DNA of 64,000 nt from Xanthomonas euroxanthea (GCF_900476395.1 NZ_UIHB01000006.1:124001-188000); one strand, 5' to 3'. Shown: positions 1-9,400, counted from the first letter of the stretch. Numbers and translations are program-made. The notes: generated by a model from the letters alone, not told the origin.

Positions 1-350
1 CGGCGTTGTTCTTTGCGCGAAAGGTCGGGCGCATGTTGCAGGTGCAGGCCAGCGAGCGTGACGACGGAGTGCGCGTGTATGCGGTGCGCGGCCAGGTGTT
101 CTTTGCATCGGCCGGGCAGTTCGTGGCCAGCTTCGATTTCCCGGGCACGCCGCCCAAGGTGCTGATCGATTTGAGCCACGCGCACTTCTGGGACATCAGC
201 GCGGTGGCGGCGCTGGATCGGGTGGTGCTCAAGTTGCGCGCGCACGGCGCCGAGGTCGAGGTGATCGGCGTGAATCAGGCCAGCGACACGCTGATCGACA
301 CCCTAGGAACCCATCGGCGCGATGGCGCGCGCCTGCAGCTGGGGCACTGA
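1..350 (+). CDS. SulP family anion transporter, C-terminal STAS domain (5' end outside window)
   Basis: This is the 3' end of a gene that begins before base 1; the reading frame is open from base 3. The visible ~115 residues are a STAS domain. They contain a strand reading GQVFFASA, then LIDLSHAHFWDISAVAALD, then a helix and EVEVIGVN, the usual tail of SulP (sulfate/bicarbonate-type) permeases. STAS domains sit in the cytoplasm and regulate the membrane part, none of which is visible here. Substrate cannot be told from this fragment. The family assignment is confident from the FWDISA region. Confidence 0.85.
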   Translation, partial: ALFFARKVGRMLQVQASERDDGVRVYAVRGQVFFASAGQFVASFDFPGTPPKVLIDLSHAHFWDISAVAALDRVVLKLRAHGAEVEVIGVNQASDTLIDTLGTHRRDGARLQLGH

Positions 351-548
351 GTTCTGCTGCTCGTGCGCGGCCCGCTCGACCACTGGCCCGGCCGTATGGC
401 GCGCATGTTCGTCCAGCAACGCGGACAGGCGACGGTGGCAGTCGCGGAAGGCCAGCGCGGAGGCCGGCATGTCGCAGGCATCGAAGGTGCTGGCCTCGGC
501 TTTCCAGGCGGCGAGCAGGTTTTCCAGGTTGCGGATCAAGCTCGGCAT
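303..548 (-). CDS. small hypothetical protein (81 aa)
   Basis: A short minus-strand frame starting MPSLIRNLENLLAAWK whose 3' end overlaps the end of the SulP gene by 48 bases (convergent). The product is predicted mostly helical, with Cys, His and acidic residues (FDACDMPASALAF, CHRRLSALLDEHA), and has no signal peptide or membrane segment. Its amino-acid composition looks like protein rather than a GC artefact. I recognise no family, and the overlap with SulP lowers confidence. Confidence 0.5.
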   Translation of the reverse strand: MPSLIRNLENLLAAWKAEASTFDACDMPASALAFRDCHRRLSALLDEHARHTAGPVVERAAHEQQNSVPQLQARAIAPMGS

Positions 549-726
549 GCGGGTGGCTCCGTGGGCGTTTTCATCAGTACGGCCACAGGCACCGGCCGGA
601 TGCGGTGGCGCCCGCTCGGCTCAGGCGTGGCCGGCATGGGCTGCACTGCGATCGTGCAGGACACACGTGCACGTCACATCGGCGGGAGGAGGGTGGCCGT
701 GCGGTCTTTCACCGCTGGAGCTGACC

Positions 727-936
727 ATGAGCAACGACGAAAACGGCAATCGCGGCGTGGACGATCCGACCCCGCCCAATGGCGTCAAGGCGCCGGGCAG
801 GGACACTGCGCCAATCCAGGAAGGGCCTGCGCAGGACAGCGAGATCGATGACGACGATGGCATCGAGGACCCGGTGGAGGAGGATAGCGACCTGGGCGAC
901 GAAGACGAAGAGGACGAAGAGGACGACGACCAGTAA
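727..936 (+). CDS. small, extremely acidic hypothetical protein (69 aa)
   Basis: Starts MSNDENGNRG. The second half is a run of Asp and Glu (DSEIDDDDGIEDPVEEDS and onward to the stop), giving a strongly acidic, probably disordered protein. GGAGCTGACC sits just before the ATG and provides a ribosome-binding site. There is no hydrophobic segment. Similar low-complexity acidic proteins are common as lineage-specific genes. Possible roles such as metal or cation binding are speculation. Confidence 0.65.
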   Translation: MSNDENGNRGVDDPTPPNGVKAPGRDTAPIQEGPAQDSEIDDDDGIEDPVEEDSDLGDEDEEDEEDDDQ

Positions 937-1059
937 GCACGTCGTGGCGTTGTCCGCGCCGTGCATCGGTGACACCCGCATGCCGCCGGTTGCGCGGCAT
1001 GTGCTGGCTGTCGCGGGCCGGGCTGCCTAGACTTGGGGGCTGCCCATCCTGTGACATCC

Positions 1060-1293
1060 ATGGACACCTCTCTGTCGCCATTACCCAGCATCGCGTTGGG
1101 CCAGTACCGCCACTTCAAGGGCGGCCGTTATGACGTGCTCGGCGTCGTGCGCTGCAGCGAAACGCTGGCCCCGCTGGTGCTCTACCGCCCGTTGGACAGC
1201 GACGTCGGTCTGTGGGTGCGGCCGTATGCGATGTTCGTCGCGCAGGTCGAGGTGGACGGCGTTGCGCGTCCCCGCTTTGCGCGGGTCGAGTAG
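1060..1293 (+). CDS. DUF1653-like small protein (77 aa)
   Basis: The likely start is the ATG giving MDTSLSPLP; an upstream TTG at 1033 in the same frame is less likely. The core runs LGQYRHFKGGRYDVLGVVRCSET, then LVLYRPL, then LWVRPYAMF. This is the pattern of DUF1653, a small beta-rich domain (G-Y-H-K-G-Y-V followed by VVYR and WVRP). Biochemical function of the family is not established. It is cytosolic, with no signal peptide. Confidence 0.8.
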   Translation: MDTSLSPLPSIALGQYRHFKGGRYDVLGVVRCSETLAPLVLYRPLDSDVGLWVRPYAMFVAQVEVDGVARPRFARVE

Positions 1294-1344
1294 GCGCGGC
1301 TTGGCCTGCCCGACGCTACAGGGTTGTTTGCGAGTGCGTTGGCA

Positions 1345-1683
1345 ATGACGGCCGCCGCTGCGCCCGTCACCACGCCCGATCGCCGGTATCTGATCGTGCG
1401 TGGCCGGCTCTGGCGTACCGCCAACCCGCATCTGCGCGAAGACGTGCGTGCCGGGCTGGTCGGCGCGTTGATGGATGCGCGGCGCGCGGTCAAGGCGGCC
1501 AGGCGCGATGACGATGCCGGGCGGCTGGCCACGGCGCGTGCGGCGGTGGACCGTGCCAAGACGGCGCTGGGAGAGCGCGGCCCGGTGTGGTGGAGCGATG
1601 GCGCAAAGGACTTCAATCGGCATCTGGTCAAGAACACGCCCTACGCGGACTGGTTTGCGGCGCTTGCCGCGCCCGATGCCTGA
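1345..1683 (+). CDS. conserved hypothetical protein (112 aa)
   Basis: I chose the ATG giving MTAAAAPVT; an upstream TTG in frame would add seven residues. The product carries DRRYLIVRGRLWRTANPHL, a helical Arg/Ala-rich middle and a conserved-looking end WWSDGAKDFNRHLVKNTPYADWF. This looks like a small family of unknown function found in many proteobacteria. No signal peptide, no membrane segment. It lies 51 bases after the DUF1653 gene on the same strand and may be co-transcribed with it. Confidence 0.75.
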   Translation: MTAAAAPVTTPDRRYLIVRGRLWRTANPHLREDVRAGLVGALMDARRAVKAARRDDDAGRLATARAAVDRAKTALGERGPVWWSDGAKDFNRHLVKNTPYADWFAALAAPDA

Positions 1684-1723
1684 GTGCGTGTTGCGGCGGG
1701 CCATGCGTGGCGCTGCCTGCAAC

Positions 1724-1752
1724 GACAAGGCCCGGGAATCCCGGGCCTTGTC
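1724..1752. terminator. perfect 14-bp inverted repeat, terminator-like
   Basis: Two 14-base arms (GACAAGGCCCGGGA and its complement) separated by one base, 40 bases after the stop of the 112-aa gene and in the convergent gap before the nuclease gene. No strong T-run follows on either side. It probably terminates or stabilises the plus-strand transcript. Confidence 0.5.
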
Positions 1753-1957
1753 TGCTGGATCACACGCCCCGCGATGGAGCGCGGCTGGCCAGGCTGCTGC
1801 GCTCAGCGCCAGGCGGGCACGGCCGGTGCCCGGCATCGGCAAGGGCCATGCGGACACTCCGGTTCCGGGCGCGCCGTTCGCACCCACCTGACGACTGCTC
1901 GCAACATGGCGTCAGCCGCTGTTGATCGACGCGGCGAGAGACGCGCGCAGCCCGCGC

Positions 1958-2695
1958 TCAGCCCAGGTCGCAATTGCTCGGCTGCGGCCAGGTGGTGGCG
2001 GGCAGCATGGCCTTGACGTCGGCCGGTGCGGTGATGCCGATGGTGCTGGCGCCGTAGAGGTCTTCCAGTTCGTCGATGCTGACGATGTAGCTGTCCAGCG
2101 AACCGAGGTTGGCGCTGTTGGGAATCAGCCAGCTGATCGCGCGGGTGCCGCCGCCGGGGTTGGCGGTGATGATCGTCTTCCAGAAGAAATCCGGGGTGCG
2201 GATGCCGTGGCTGCTCAGGAAGTAATCGTTGGTGGTGTCGCTGTAGATCACGCCGCCGTAGACCTGCACGCTGGCGATGTCGCGGTAACACTCGGCCACG
2301 TTTTCCGCGCGCACCCAGATGCCCTGATTGAAGCTGGCCACCTGCGGCACGATGTTGGACATGAGGTTGGCGCGACGGATGTAGGTCGCGTTGTAGTCCA
2401 TGTGGTTGGAGGTCACCAGGTGGCCGCGATCGTAGCCGGTGCGCACGCTGGCGTAGGAGGCGGTGGAGGTCTGGCCGGCGCAGCCGCTGGGCAGTTCGGT
2501 GTCCAGATTGAAGCTGGACGGACGCGCGGCCGAGCCGGTATCGGCCTGCAGTACGTACTCGTAGCGCAACGCGGTGTGGTTGGTGCAGTCGTAGCGCAAG
2601 GTGTAGCCGCCCTTGTTGAGGGTGACGACCTGGGCGTTTGCGCTGGCACTGGCAGCGGTGAACAGCAGAACGGCGAAGAAAGTCCGGAAGCGCAT
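1958..2695 (-). CDS. secreted DNA/RNA non-specific endonuclease (NUC1 family, 245 aa)
   Basis: Start chosen at MRFRTFFAVL, with AGGAGA 10 bases upstream; an upstream in-frame codon would put a non-signal sequence in front. Residues 1-21 form a signal peptide ending at ANA. The DRGH motif (residues 89-92, catalytic His92) and the downstream metal-binding region (MSNIVPQVASFNQGIW, Asn123) are those of the Serratia-nuclease/NUC1 family. These enzymes cleave DNA and RNA using Mg2+ bound by an Asn. Length is normal for a compact member. Expected location is periplasm or outside the cell, with a scavenging or extracellular-DNA role inferred. Monocistronic. Confidence 0.88.
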   Translation of the reverse strand: MRFRTFFAVLLFTAASASANAQVVTLNKGGYTLRYDCTNHTALRYEYVLQADTGSAARPSSFNLDTELPSGCAGQTSTASYASVRTGYDRGHLVTSNHMDYNATYIRRANLMSNIVPQVASFNQGIWVRAENVAECYRDIASVQVYGGVIYSDTTNDYFLSSHGIRTPDFFWKTIITANPGGGTRAISWLIPNSANLGSLDSYIVSIDELEDLYGASTIGITAPADVKAMLPATTWPQPSNCDLG

Positions 2696-3282
2696 GGGCA
2701 GTGAATCTCCTGGAAAATCAATCGGACGCACGACGCCATCGCCGGCTGCCGGGGGCAGATCGACGCTCAGCGGAACGCGCGCTGGAAGGGGGATAGTTGG
2801 CTCGCTTTTTTAGCGAGCGCGACAGCTATCGCATGCAAATGTTGCTTGGTGGTGACGTAGGCGTGAGGAATGTGCGGTCACGTCAGTTTTTCCGACAAAA
2901 CTGTGACCGGTCTCGCGCGTTGGGCGGCATACGGGCTGGCAGGCGATAAGCGCGTGGTTATGCCTGGAGCGCAAGAACGCGCCTGCCTAACTGGTCTTTT
3001 TGCGATGGCGCACAGCTGCGCCATCAGCAAGACGCGGTCGCTGCTGTCGGACAACCGCCCGCGTGGAGGTCGGGGTATGCCGGCACCCGCGGTCAGATAG
3101 ACGGCTGCGGGGATGCAGTCGCGAACACCGCGGGGCCGGTCATCGGCGCAAGATGCGCGTGGCTCGCCTTGAAACGGTGCCGGGCCTGCGCTGCGTTCGC
3201 CACCGGCGGACACAAAAAACCTCCTTCTGCAGTCCATGCAGAGGGGGCGTCAAAGACGTCGCGAGACGATCCGCTCGGTCGG
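2696..3282. other. intergenic region (587 bp) with nuclease promoter and MCP terminator
   Basis: No convincing gene. It carries the upstream region of the nuclease gene (AT-richer stretch near 2810-2830), a 9-bp-arm hairpin at 3004-3025 (GATGGCGCA arms) of unknown role, and the terminator of the chemoreceptor operon at its right end. Confidence 0.6.
3214..3247 (-). terminator. Rho-independent terminator of the chemoreceptor operon
   Basis: Read on the minus strand, a GC-rich stem (CCCCTCTGCA pairing with TGCAGAAGGAGG, with one bulge) is followed directly by six T. It lies about 40 bases after the stop of the methyl-accepting protein gene. Confidence 0.65.
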
Positions 3283-5385
3283 CTATGCGACCTCTTTTTC
3301 CAGCTGCGTTGCGCTGGCAGGCTGCAGCTGGAACAACGAGACCAGCTGGGTCAGGGTGCTGGACTGCTTTTCCATCGCCCGTGCCGCGGCCATGGCCTCT
3401 TCCACCAGCGCTGCATTCTGCTGGGTGGTTTCGTCCATCTGGATCACCGTCTGGTTGACCTGTTCGATACCGGCCGACTGTTCGCTGGAGGCGGCGGTGA
3501 TCTGGCCCATGATGTCGGTGACCCGGTTCACGCTGGCGACGATCTCGGTCATGGTGGTGCCGGCCTTGTGCACCAGCACCGAGCCCTCGGCCACCTTGCC
3601 CACCGAGGCGTCGATCAGCTCCTTGATCTCCCTGGCTGCAGCGGACGAGCGCTGGGCGAGCGTGCGCACTTCCGAGGCCACCACTGCAAATCCACGGCCC
3701 TGTTCGCCGGCACGCGCCGCTTCCACGGCCGCGTTCAGGGCCAGGATATTGGTCTGGAAGGCGATGCCATCGATGACGGAGATGATCTCGGCGATCTTCT
3801 TCGATGAGGTTTCGATGCCCGACATGGTGCCGACTACCTGGCTGACCACCTCGCCGCCCTTCGAAGCCACACTGGCCGCACTGCGTGCCAGCTCGTTGGC
3901 CTGCAGCGCATGTTCGGCGTTCTGCCTGACGGTGGAGGTGAGTTCCTCCATCGAGGCGGCGGTCTCTTCCAGACTGGCCGCCTGCTGTTCGGTACGCCGC
4001 GACAGGTCCTGATTGCCGGCGGCGATTTCGCCGGCAGCGGTATCGATCTCGGATGAGGAGTGCTGGATGCGCCCGACGATGTCGGTCAGGCGATCCACCG
4101 TGGTGTTGGCATCGTCGCGCATGCGCGCAAACACGCCGGCAAAGTCGCCGTGCATGCGCGTGGTCAGGTCGCCGCTCGCAATCGCCTGCAACACCTGCGA
4201 CACCGCACCCAGGCTCTTGTCCGAGCTGCCCATCAGGTGATTGAGGTCCACCACGATCTGGCGGAAGTCATGCTCGAAGGCGGTTTCGTCGCCACGTGCG
4301 CTGAAGTCGCCCGCAGCTGCGGCCGATGCCAGCCGCTTGATCTCGCCGTTGATCGACAGCAGGCTGGCCCGCACATCGTTGATCGATTGACTGATCACCG
4401 CCTTCTCGCCCGGCAACGGCTCCAGCTGCTGCGACAGGTCGCCGGCGGCATAGCGTTCGGTCAATGCAACGATCTGCATCGTCACCGCGATATGGCTGGA
4501 CACCAGCGCATTGCTGGCACGCACCATGCTGCCGAATTCGCCGGGGAATTCCTGCTCGGCGATGCGGTGACTGACCATGCCGGCCTCGTGCCTGTCGCCC
4601 ATGTCGGTCTGCGCCTGGATCACCCGACGCAGCTGGCGCTGCATGCTGTCCATCGCCTGCAGCAGCTGGCCGACCTCGTCGTTGCGGTCGATCGAGATGC
4701 TGTTGTCCAGCTTGCCCGAGGACACCGCATGCGCAATGCCCACCGCACGGTTCAGTGGTTGGGTGATGGCGCGTGCCACGATCCAGCCGAAGGCGATGCA
4801 CAGCACCGCACCGACCACACCCAGCACCAGCCCGCCGAGGCTTGCCGCCACTGAGCTGTCCACCGCTTCCTGCACGGTGCCGCGGAAGCGTGCATCGGCG
4901 CGCTTCTGCATGGCGGTCAGGGTGGTGCGATAGGTCTCCAGTGCCGGCGCCATGGCGCTCATCTGCGCCGTGTCGGGTTCGCGCTGCTCCACGAACGCGG
5001 CGGCCACGCCCTGGGCCAGGCCGTAGTAGTCGTCGAACTGCTTGCCCAGCCGGGCAAGCTCCCTGGCATTGGCCGGATCGGCCTTCTGCAGTTTCACGTA
5101 GGAAGCGTGGATCTCTTCGGCCACCGGCTTGGTGGCCGCCAGCATGTCGGCATCGCCGGCGGCAGCGGCGCCGTTGAGCCCGTTGATGAGCTTGTCCAGC
5201 GCAGCCACGTTGCGTGTCATGGCATCGAGCAGCGGGAAATGCACGTCGCGTACCGCTTCCAGGCGGTCGTTGTTGCGGTGGAACACCAGCGTACTGAAGG
5301 CCACATAGCTCGATAGGCAAAGGATCGCCACCGCGGCCGGCATCAGGATTTTCCAGAACAACGGTAGCGACAGGATGCGTCTCAT
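3283..5385 (-). CDS. methyl-accepting chemotaxis protein (700 aa)
   Basis: Membrane helices at residues ~10-32 and ~182-204 flank a periplasmic four-helix-bundle-like sensor. A HAMP domain follows ([18 protein letters not shown]), then further HAMP-like segments ([23 protein letters not shown]). The cytoplasmic signalling hairpin has its tip at [23 protein letters not shown] took the ATG giving MRRILSL. A GTG at 5415 overlapping the previous stop by four bases (GTGA) is an alternative adding 10 residues. It is the last gene of a three-gene operon after a porin-like and a phosphate-binding-protein-like gene, so it may sense a ligand handled by them. Signals go to CheA/CheW elsewhere. Confidence 0.93.
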   Translation of the reverse strand: MRRILSLPLFWKILMPAAVAILCLSSYVAFSTLVFHRNNDRLEAVRDVHFPLLDAMTRNVAALDKLINGLNGAAAAGDADMLAATKPVAEEIHASYVKLQKADPANARELARLGKQFDDYYGLAQGVAAAFVEQREPDTAQMSAMAPALETYRTTLTAMQKRADARFRGTVQEAVDSSVAASLGGLVLGVVGAVLCIAFGWIVARAITQPLNRAVGIAHAVSSGKLDNSISIDRNDEVGQLLQAMDSMQRQLRRVIQAQTDMGDRHEAGMVSHRIAEQEFPGEFGSMVRASNALVSSHIAVTMQIVALTERYAAGDLSQQLEPLPGEKAVISQSINDVRASLLSINGEIKRLASAAAAGDFSARGDETAFEHDFRQIVVDLNHLMGSSDKSLGAVSQVLQAIASGDLTTRMHGDFAGVFARMRDDANTTVDRLTDIVGRIQHSSSEIDTAAGEIAAGNQDLSRRTEQQAASLEETAASMEELTSTVRQNAEHALQANELARSAASVASKGGEVVSQVVGTMSGIETSSKKIAEIISVIDGIAFQTNILALNAAVEAARAGEQGRGFAVVASEVRTLAQRSSAAAREIKELIDASVGKVAEGSVLVHKAGTTMTEIVASVNRVTDIMGQITAASSEQSAGIEQVNQTVIQMDETTQQNAALVEEAMAAARAMEKQSSTLTQLVSLFQLQPASATQLEKEVA

Positions 5386-5411
5386 GACGTGAGTCTCGAG
5401 CAGGGGGCGGG

Positions 5412-5840
5412 TCACGGCTTCAGGACGACCTTGACGCTCGGGTCGACTGCGCTGGCACTGATGTAGCCGATGGCGCCCGGCGTGGCGGCGACGGCCTTCT
5501 TGACCGCGTCGTCGCCGCTGACACGCTTGGGGCGCTGCGCCTTGCCGGTGAACATCAGCTGCGACCAGTACGACTTCAGCTGCGCCGAATCGCGCGAAGC
5601 GACTTTCTTGTAGAACTCATCGCGGGTGGCCACGCCTTCTTCCTGGTCGATCGGCACCGCTGCGCCGCCACCGGGCAGGCTGCTGGATTTGGCCAGGAAG
5701 ATCTGCGACACCTGCGCGGCGCTGAGGCTGTCCGGGCCGCCCTTGGCCGCCATCACCACCACGACATCGGCATTGGCGCAGAACGCGGTCAGCGACAACG
5801 CGGCAAGCAGCGAGACTGCAAAACACTTGGAAATGGTCAT
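5412..5840 (-). CDS. short periplasmic phosphate-binding-protein-like protein (142 aa)
   Basis: A signal peptide (residues 1-24, ending CANA) is followed by a short PstS/PBP-like domain: [27 protein letters not shown], then [30 protein letters not shown], then [15 protein letters not shown]. This is the small half-size version of the phosphate ABC-transporter substrate-binding fold. No transporter genes are nearby. It sits 10 bases after the barrel gene and directly before the chemoreceptor. A role as periplasmic ligand binder feeding the receptor is inferred; phosphate as ligand is not shown. Confidence 0.8.
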   Translation of the reverse strand: MTISKCFAVSLLAALSLTAFCANADVVVVMAAKGGPDSLSAAQVSQIFLAKSSSLPGGGAAVPIDQEEGVATRDEFYKKVASRDSAQLKSYWSQLMFTGKAQRPKRVSGDDAVKKAVAATPGAIGYISASAVDPSVKVVLKP

Positions 5841-5850
5841 GGGGGCTCTC

Positions 5851-7020
5851 TTAGAACACGAAGTCGACGGAGGCCGACAGCAGGTTGTAGCTGCCGCCCG
5901 GACGGAAGCCCGGCTGGATGTTGTTCAACGATCCGAACGAGCCCGCGTTGTTGTTGATGTGGCTGGCCTGCAGCTTGAATGCGACGCTTTCACGCGCGTC
6001 CCAACGCAGCGATGCGGTAAAGCTGTGACGGCCGCTCTCGGCCTGCGCCAGTGCGCGCGTCATCACGCCGACCGGATCCTGGCCGGCCGCGATGGTCGGG
6101 CCCTTGCGATCGACGTTTGCATAGGTGATCGACGGCGTCAGCGTGCCGAAGCGACCGCCGACACTGAGATAACCGGAGGTGGTCTTGCCGTTGAGCGAGG
6201 GCGAGTAATCGGCGCGGATCACTTCGCTGCGGAGGAACCAGTTGCCCGGATCGTAGGCGTAACCCAGGCTGGCAAAGCTGCCGTCCACGCCATAGGTGGT
6301 CAGGCGATCGGCCAGTGCGGGATTGATGCGCTGATAGACCGAGAACAGGCGCTCCAGCGACGGTGTATCGAAATCGGTGGTGCCCACGATGTAGGCGGCG
6401 CGGAACGTGGACGCACCCGATTCCAGGCCCAGCGCCAGGCCGCGCATGGCGTACACATCGGCCTTCTTCGAATTGATGCGGCCGTAGAAACCCTGCACGC
6501 TGACCACACTCTCGCCAGCGTTGATGGTGTACACGCCTTCGACGCCGTCCATCGGCAGCAGGTAGTTGTAGACCTCGTACGGCGGACGCACCCACGGGGT
6601 GGCGTAACCGACGCGCTGGTATTCGGACAGCATGTACAACGGCGCAGTGATGCGCCCCAGGCGCGCGGCGAACTGCGGGCCGAACTGATACTTCACGTGG
6701 GCCAGGGTGACCTTCGGCGTGTAATCGGCACGCTCGGCGTATTCGCTGGTCACCTGCAGCACGCCGGTGAACTTCTCGGTGAAGTTGGCGTTGACCTGGC
6801 CGGCAATGCGCGAGTCCGGGCGTGCCGAGGTGGAGTGACTGGCACCGGCACCTTCCACGGTCTGGATGTCGGGCGTGAAGTCGGCCTGGTCCTCGGTCGA
6901 ATGCACCACACCCAGCGTGCCGAAGCCGCTGAAGGAAAACATCGCGTCCTGCTGCGCGTAGGCGCAGGTCGACGATGCCAGGGCGATGGCGCCACTGAGA
7001 AGCTTGACGGTCAATTTCAT
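5851..7020 (-). CDS. outer-membrane beta-barrel (porin-like) protein (389 aa)
   Basis: Signal peptide MKLTVKLLSGAIALASSTCAYA. The mature protein opens with FSFSGFGTLGVVHS, continues with alternating strands (NFTEKFTGVLQVTSEYA, VKYQFGPQFAARLGRI) and ends LLSASVDFVF with the C-terminal aromatic typical of BamA-inserted barrels. Length suits a 16-stranded porin. No specific substrate family can be named. First gene of the barrel / binding-protein / chemoreceptor operon. Confidence 0.85.
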   Translation of the reverse strand: MKLTVKLLSGAIALASSTCAYAQQDAMFSFSGFGTLGVVHSTEDQADFTPDIQTVEGAGASHSTSARPDSRIAGQVNANFTEKFTGVLQVTSEYAERADYTPKVTLAHVKYQFGPQFAARLGRITAPLYMLSEYQRVGYATPWVRPPYEVYNYLLPMDGVEGVYTINAGESVVSVQGFYGRINSKKADVYAMRGLALGLESGASTFRAAYIVGTTDFDTPSLERLFSVYQRINPALADRLTTYGVDGSFASLGYAYDPGNWFLRSEVIRADYSPSLNGKTTSGYLSVGGRFGTLTPSITYANVDRKGPTIAAGQDPVGVMTRALAQAESGRHSFTASLRWDARESVAFKLQASHINNNAGSFGSLNNIQPGFRPGGSYNLLSASVDFVF

Positions 7021-7197
7021 TGAAATCTCGGCTGGGTGGGTGATGGACGCAGCACCATTGATGGCGCGCGGGCAAAAACGGAGATGGGCGCCGTGACGCC
7101 CTGGAATGCGGTAGCGGCCGTCTGCATCGTTGCTTTAGCAGGATTTTTACAATCGGAATTAGCGGGTTAAGAATCCAACGCGCGCAAAAAAAGCGGG

Positions 7198-7216
7198 CGA
7201 TAGTTTTGCTCTATCG
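7198..7216. promoter_or_regulatory. OxyR-like palindrome (ATAG-N7-CTAT)
   Basis: CGATAG, seven bases, CTATCG. The inner ATAG-N7-CTAT matches the OxyR core pattern. Only one good half of the usual tandem site is present, and it lies ~180 bases upstream of the porin start. Recognition by OxyR is a guess; it could equally be another dimeric regulator's operator. Confidence 0.3.
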
Positions 7217-7366
7217 AGGCCATTGATTGGCGTGTTTGAAACAGCGAGCACGACTATCTACGGACATAATCGTCCGCGTCGGTGGAACCCGGTGAGTGAC
7301 ACCAGCCACAGCGCGTTTTAGGCGGCAGAAACCGGCATTTGCCACCTTTGCAGCGCGTGCGCGTGC

Positions 7367-7407
7367 AAAAAAAAAACGCCACGCACTGGCAGGCCAGGCG
7401 TGGCGTT
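7367..7407 (-). terminator. Rho-independent terminator of the M14 peptidase gene
   Basis: Arms AACGCCACGC (7375-7384) and complement (7398-7407). On the minus strand the stem runs into a T-run (the A-run at 7367-7376). It lies ~155 bases beyond the peptidase stop. Confidence 0.75.
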
Positions 7408-7561
7408 GTTGAGTTACTTCGGGAAAACGCGCCAGTTACTTGGCGCTGGTGCGTTGCCGCTTTCGAAAGTCTGGTCGGCTATGCACGCGTCGCCAGATAA
7501 CGGCTGACGCGGGACTGGAAACGGTTACTGGCGCCTCGTCTGCAACCGGCATGCGACATTT

Positions 7562-9400
7562 TCATTCCACCAGCTGACGCCGCACCGGATAACGCCACCC
7601 GGTGATCGCCGCGTACGGCGAGCGCGCATAGATCCATTGCAGCCGCGCATCGCCATCGGCGCGGAAGGCGGCATCGTCTGCGAGCTTGCGTTCGAACGCG
7701 GCGCGCAGGGCGGCGTCGTTGTGCAGCACGCGCTCGGTGAAATCCACCAGCTCGGTGCCGTACAAGCCGCTGTCGGGGCTGCCGGCATTGCGAAAGCGTC
7801 CGCTGGCCAGCAGCGAGTCGCTGCTGGCCGGTTCCAGCAACGCGGCCGCCAGCATGCGCATCGGTTGATCGGCGGGCACGCGGACGCTGCCGGCGGGGAA
7901 GGCTTCGTCCGCCGCGTCGGTCTGCGCTGTCCGGGCACCGGCCTGGTTCACCACGCGGATCTGCTGCACCCTGAGCTGGCGCGGCTGTTGCAGGCGTTCG
8001 TAGGCGATGCCATGCGCCTGCAGCAGTGCGACCACATCGTCGTTGCCGGGCGGGATCCACCAGGCCAGTGGATAGCCTACGGCCTGGGTCTGGCGATAGC
8101 CGATCACCGGCATGGTCCAGGTTTCATCACGGCCTTCCCAGCGCAGTTCCTGCCGGCCGGTCACCGGCGAGAACGCGCGGGTATAGGTCACGCCCTTGAA
8201 CGGCACCTGGGCGATCGGCTGTGGCAGGCGTTCCCAGGCGACCATCAGCTCCTGCGGGCGGGCGGCGCGATCGGCACGCTTGGCCGCATCGATCTTTCTT
8301 GCATCGCGGCCAACCACGCGCAGTGCTGCCTCCAGCAGCACATAGTCGCCCAGCACGCGCTGCCGGTACGACTTCAGGCGGTGGTTCTCCACCAGCACGG
8401 TGGGGATGCCGGCGAAGTCGCCATACCCGGTGGAATAGCGCGGCCCTTCCGGTGAGTAACGCAGGCCCGAGCGCGGCGCGTCTTCGTCGATGAGGCTGGG
8501 ATAGATCGCAGGCGCATGGCCCTGGCTGCGCAGCGCGGTGTTCACCGCCGGCGTAAAGCGTTGTTGCAGCCAGTCGGCGGTGGCACGCGAGCGTGCGTAG
8601 GTGCCCCAGCCGGCAAAGGTGAAGGTGATGTCGTACTGATGATCCAGCCCGCCGCTGACATGCAGGTCGATGTACAGCGCCGGGTCGAGGGTGTGCAGCA
8701 GCGCGATCATCGCGCGGGTTTCCGGCGCTTCCAGGTTGAGGTAGTCGCGGTTGAGATTGATGCCACGGGTGGTGGTGTTCCAGCCCATCTGTTGCGGGCC
8801 GCGCAAGGCCGCGCCGATCAGCGGGCCGCGTTGCTCGTGGCCATCGGGATTGAGGATGGGCACGAACACCAGATCCACCTGGTCGAGCAAGGTGTCCTTG
8901 CCGCGTTGGGCGATATCGCGCAGCAACATCAGGCCGGCATCCTTGCCATCAATCTCGCCGGCGTGGATGCCGGCCTGCGCCAGCACCACCGGCTTGCCGG
9001 GGGCGCCCTTTTGCGCGCGTACCAGCAGCAGGTCGCGGCCCTCGCTGCTCTTGCCGAAGACCTCCAACGACAGCAGCGGCGAGGCGGCGACCAGGCGTTC
9101 CAGCCAGGCGCGCGTTTCGTCGTAACTGGGCGTGCTGGCGAAATCGCTGCGCTCCGCCGGCGTGCTCCACGGATCGTCCGGCGTGGCGATCAACGCCTCG
9201 CTGGCCCCATGCCAGGCGCGCACCGGCGGGAGTGGTGCACTGGTGTCGATGGACTGCGCGCCCACCTGCGCGGCGGTGAACAGGGTTGCGGCGAGCAGGC
9301 CGGCAGCGGCACGCGTGGTGCTGCGGCTGGCGGGCCCTGCGGCGTTGCCGGAAGCGGGTGCGGAAGCGTGCGAGGCAGAGGGGCGCGTATCGGAAGTCAT
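7562..9400 (-). CDS. M14 family zinc carboxypeptidase, exported (612 aa)
   Basis: The N-terminal ~30 residues are Ser/Ala-rich, followed by a hydrophobic segment ending QVGAQ (~residue 49) that looks like a signal peptide. The zinc motif is HAGE (His146, Glu149) with the third ligand His247 in LYIDLHVSGG. INLNRDY (Arg218) matches the substrate-carboxylate Arg. M14 enzymes remove C-terminal residues or amidated groups from peptides. At 612 aa it is about twice the catalytic domain, with an extra C-terminal domain from ~residue 380. Single gene with its own terminator. Catalytic Glu probably lies in VLVENHRLKSY. Confidence 0.88.
   Translation of the reverse strand: MTSDTRPSASHASAPASGNAAGPASRSTTRAAAGLLAATLFTAAQVGAQSIDTSAPLPPVRAWHGASEALIATPDDPWSTPAERSDFASTPSYDETRAWLERLVAASPLLSLEVFGKSSEGRDLLLVRAQKGAPGKPVVLAQAGIHAGEIDGKDAGLMLLRDIAQRGKDTLLDQVDLVFVPILNPDGHEQRGPLIGAALRGPQQMGWNTTTRGINLNRDYLNLEAPETRAMIALLHTLDPALYIDLHVSGGLDHQYDITFTFAGWGTYARSRATADWLQQRFTPAVNTALRSQGHAPAIYPSLIDEDAPRSGLRYSPEGPRYSTGYGDFAGIPTVLVENHRLKSYRQRVLGDYVLLEAALRVVGRDARKIDAAKRADRAARPQELMVAWERLPQPIAQVPFKGVTYTRAFSPVTGRQELRWEGRDETWTMPVIGYRQTQAVGYPLAWWIPPGNDDVVALLQAHGIAYERLQQPRQLRVQQIRVVNQAGARTAQTDAADEAFPAGSVRVPADQPMRMLAAALLEPASSDSLLASGRFRNAGSPDSGLYGTELVDFTERVLHNDAALRAAFERKLADDAAFRADGDARLQWIYARSPYAAITGWRYPVRRQLVE

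Larger units (their letters stand above)
7021..7561. other. intergenic region (541 bp) upstream of the porin operon
   Basis: No gene supported. It contains the promoter region of the porin operon, an OxyR-like palindrome at 7198-7216 and the terminator of the M14 peptidase gene at 7367-7407. The part 7021-7300 is noticeably AT-richer than flanking genes. Confidence 0.6.

Noticed and set aside
1922-2704. Plus-strand frame opposite the nuclease
   Set aside because: Gly/Val/His-rich product with no motif; the nuclease on the other strand has DRGH and a signal peptide.
3004-3025. Hairpin as a terminator of the chemoreceptor operon
   Set aside because: No T-run follows on the minus strand; the better terminator is at 3214-3247.
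5626-7023. Plus-strand open frame opposite the porin and binding-protein genes
   Set aside because: Antisense shadow with His/Arg/Gly-rich composition; the minus-strand genes have signal peptides and family patterns.
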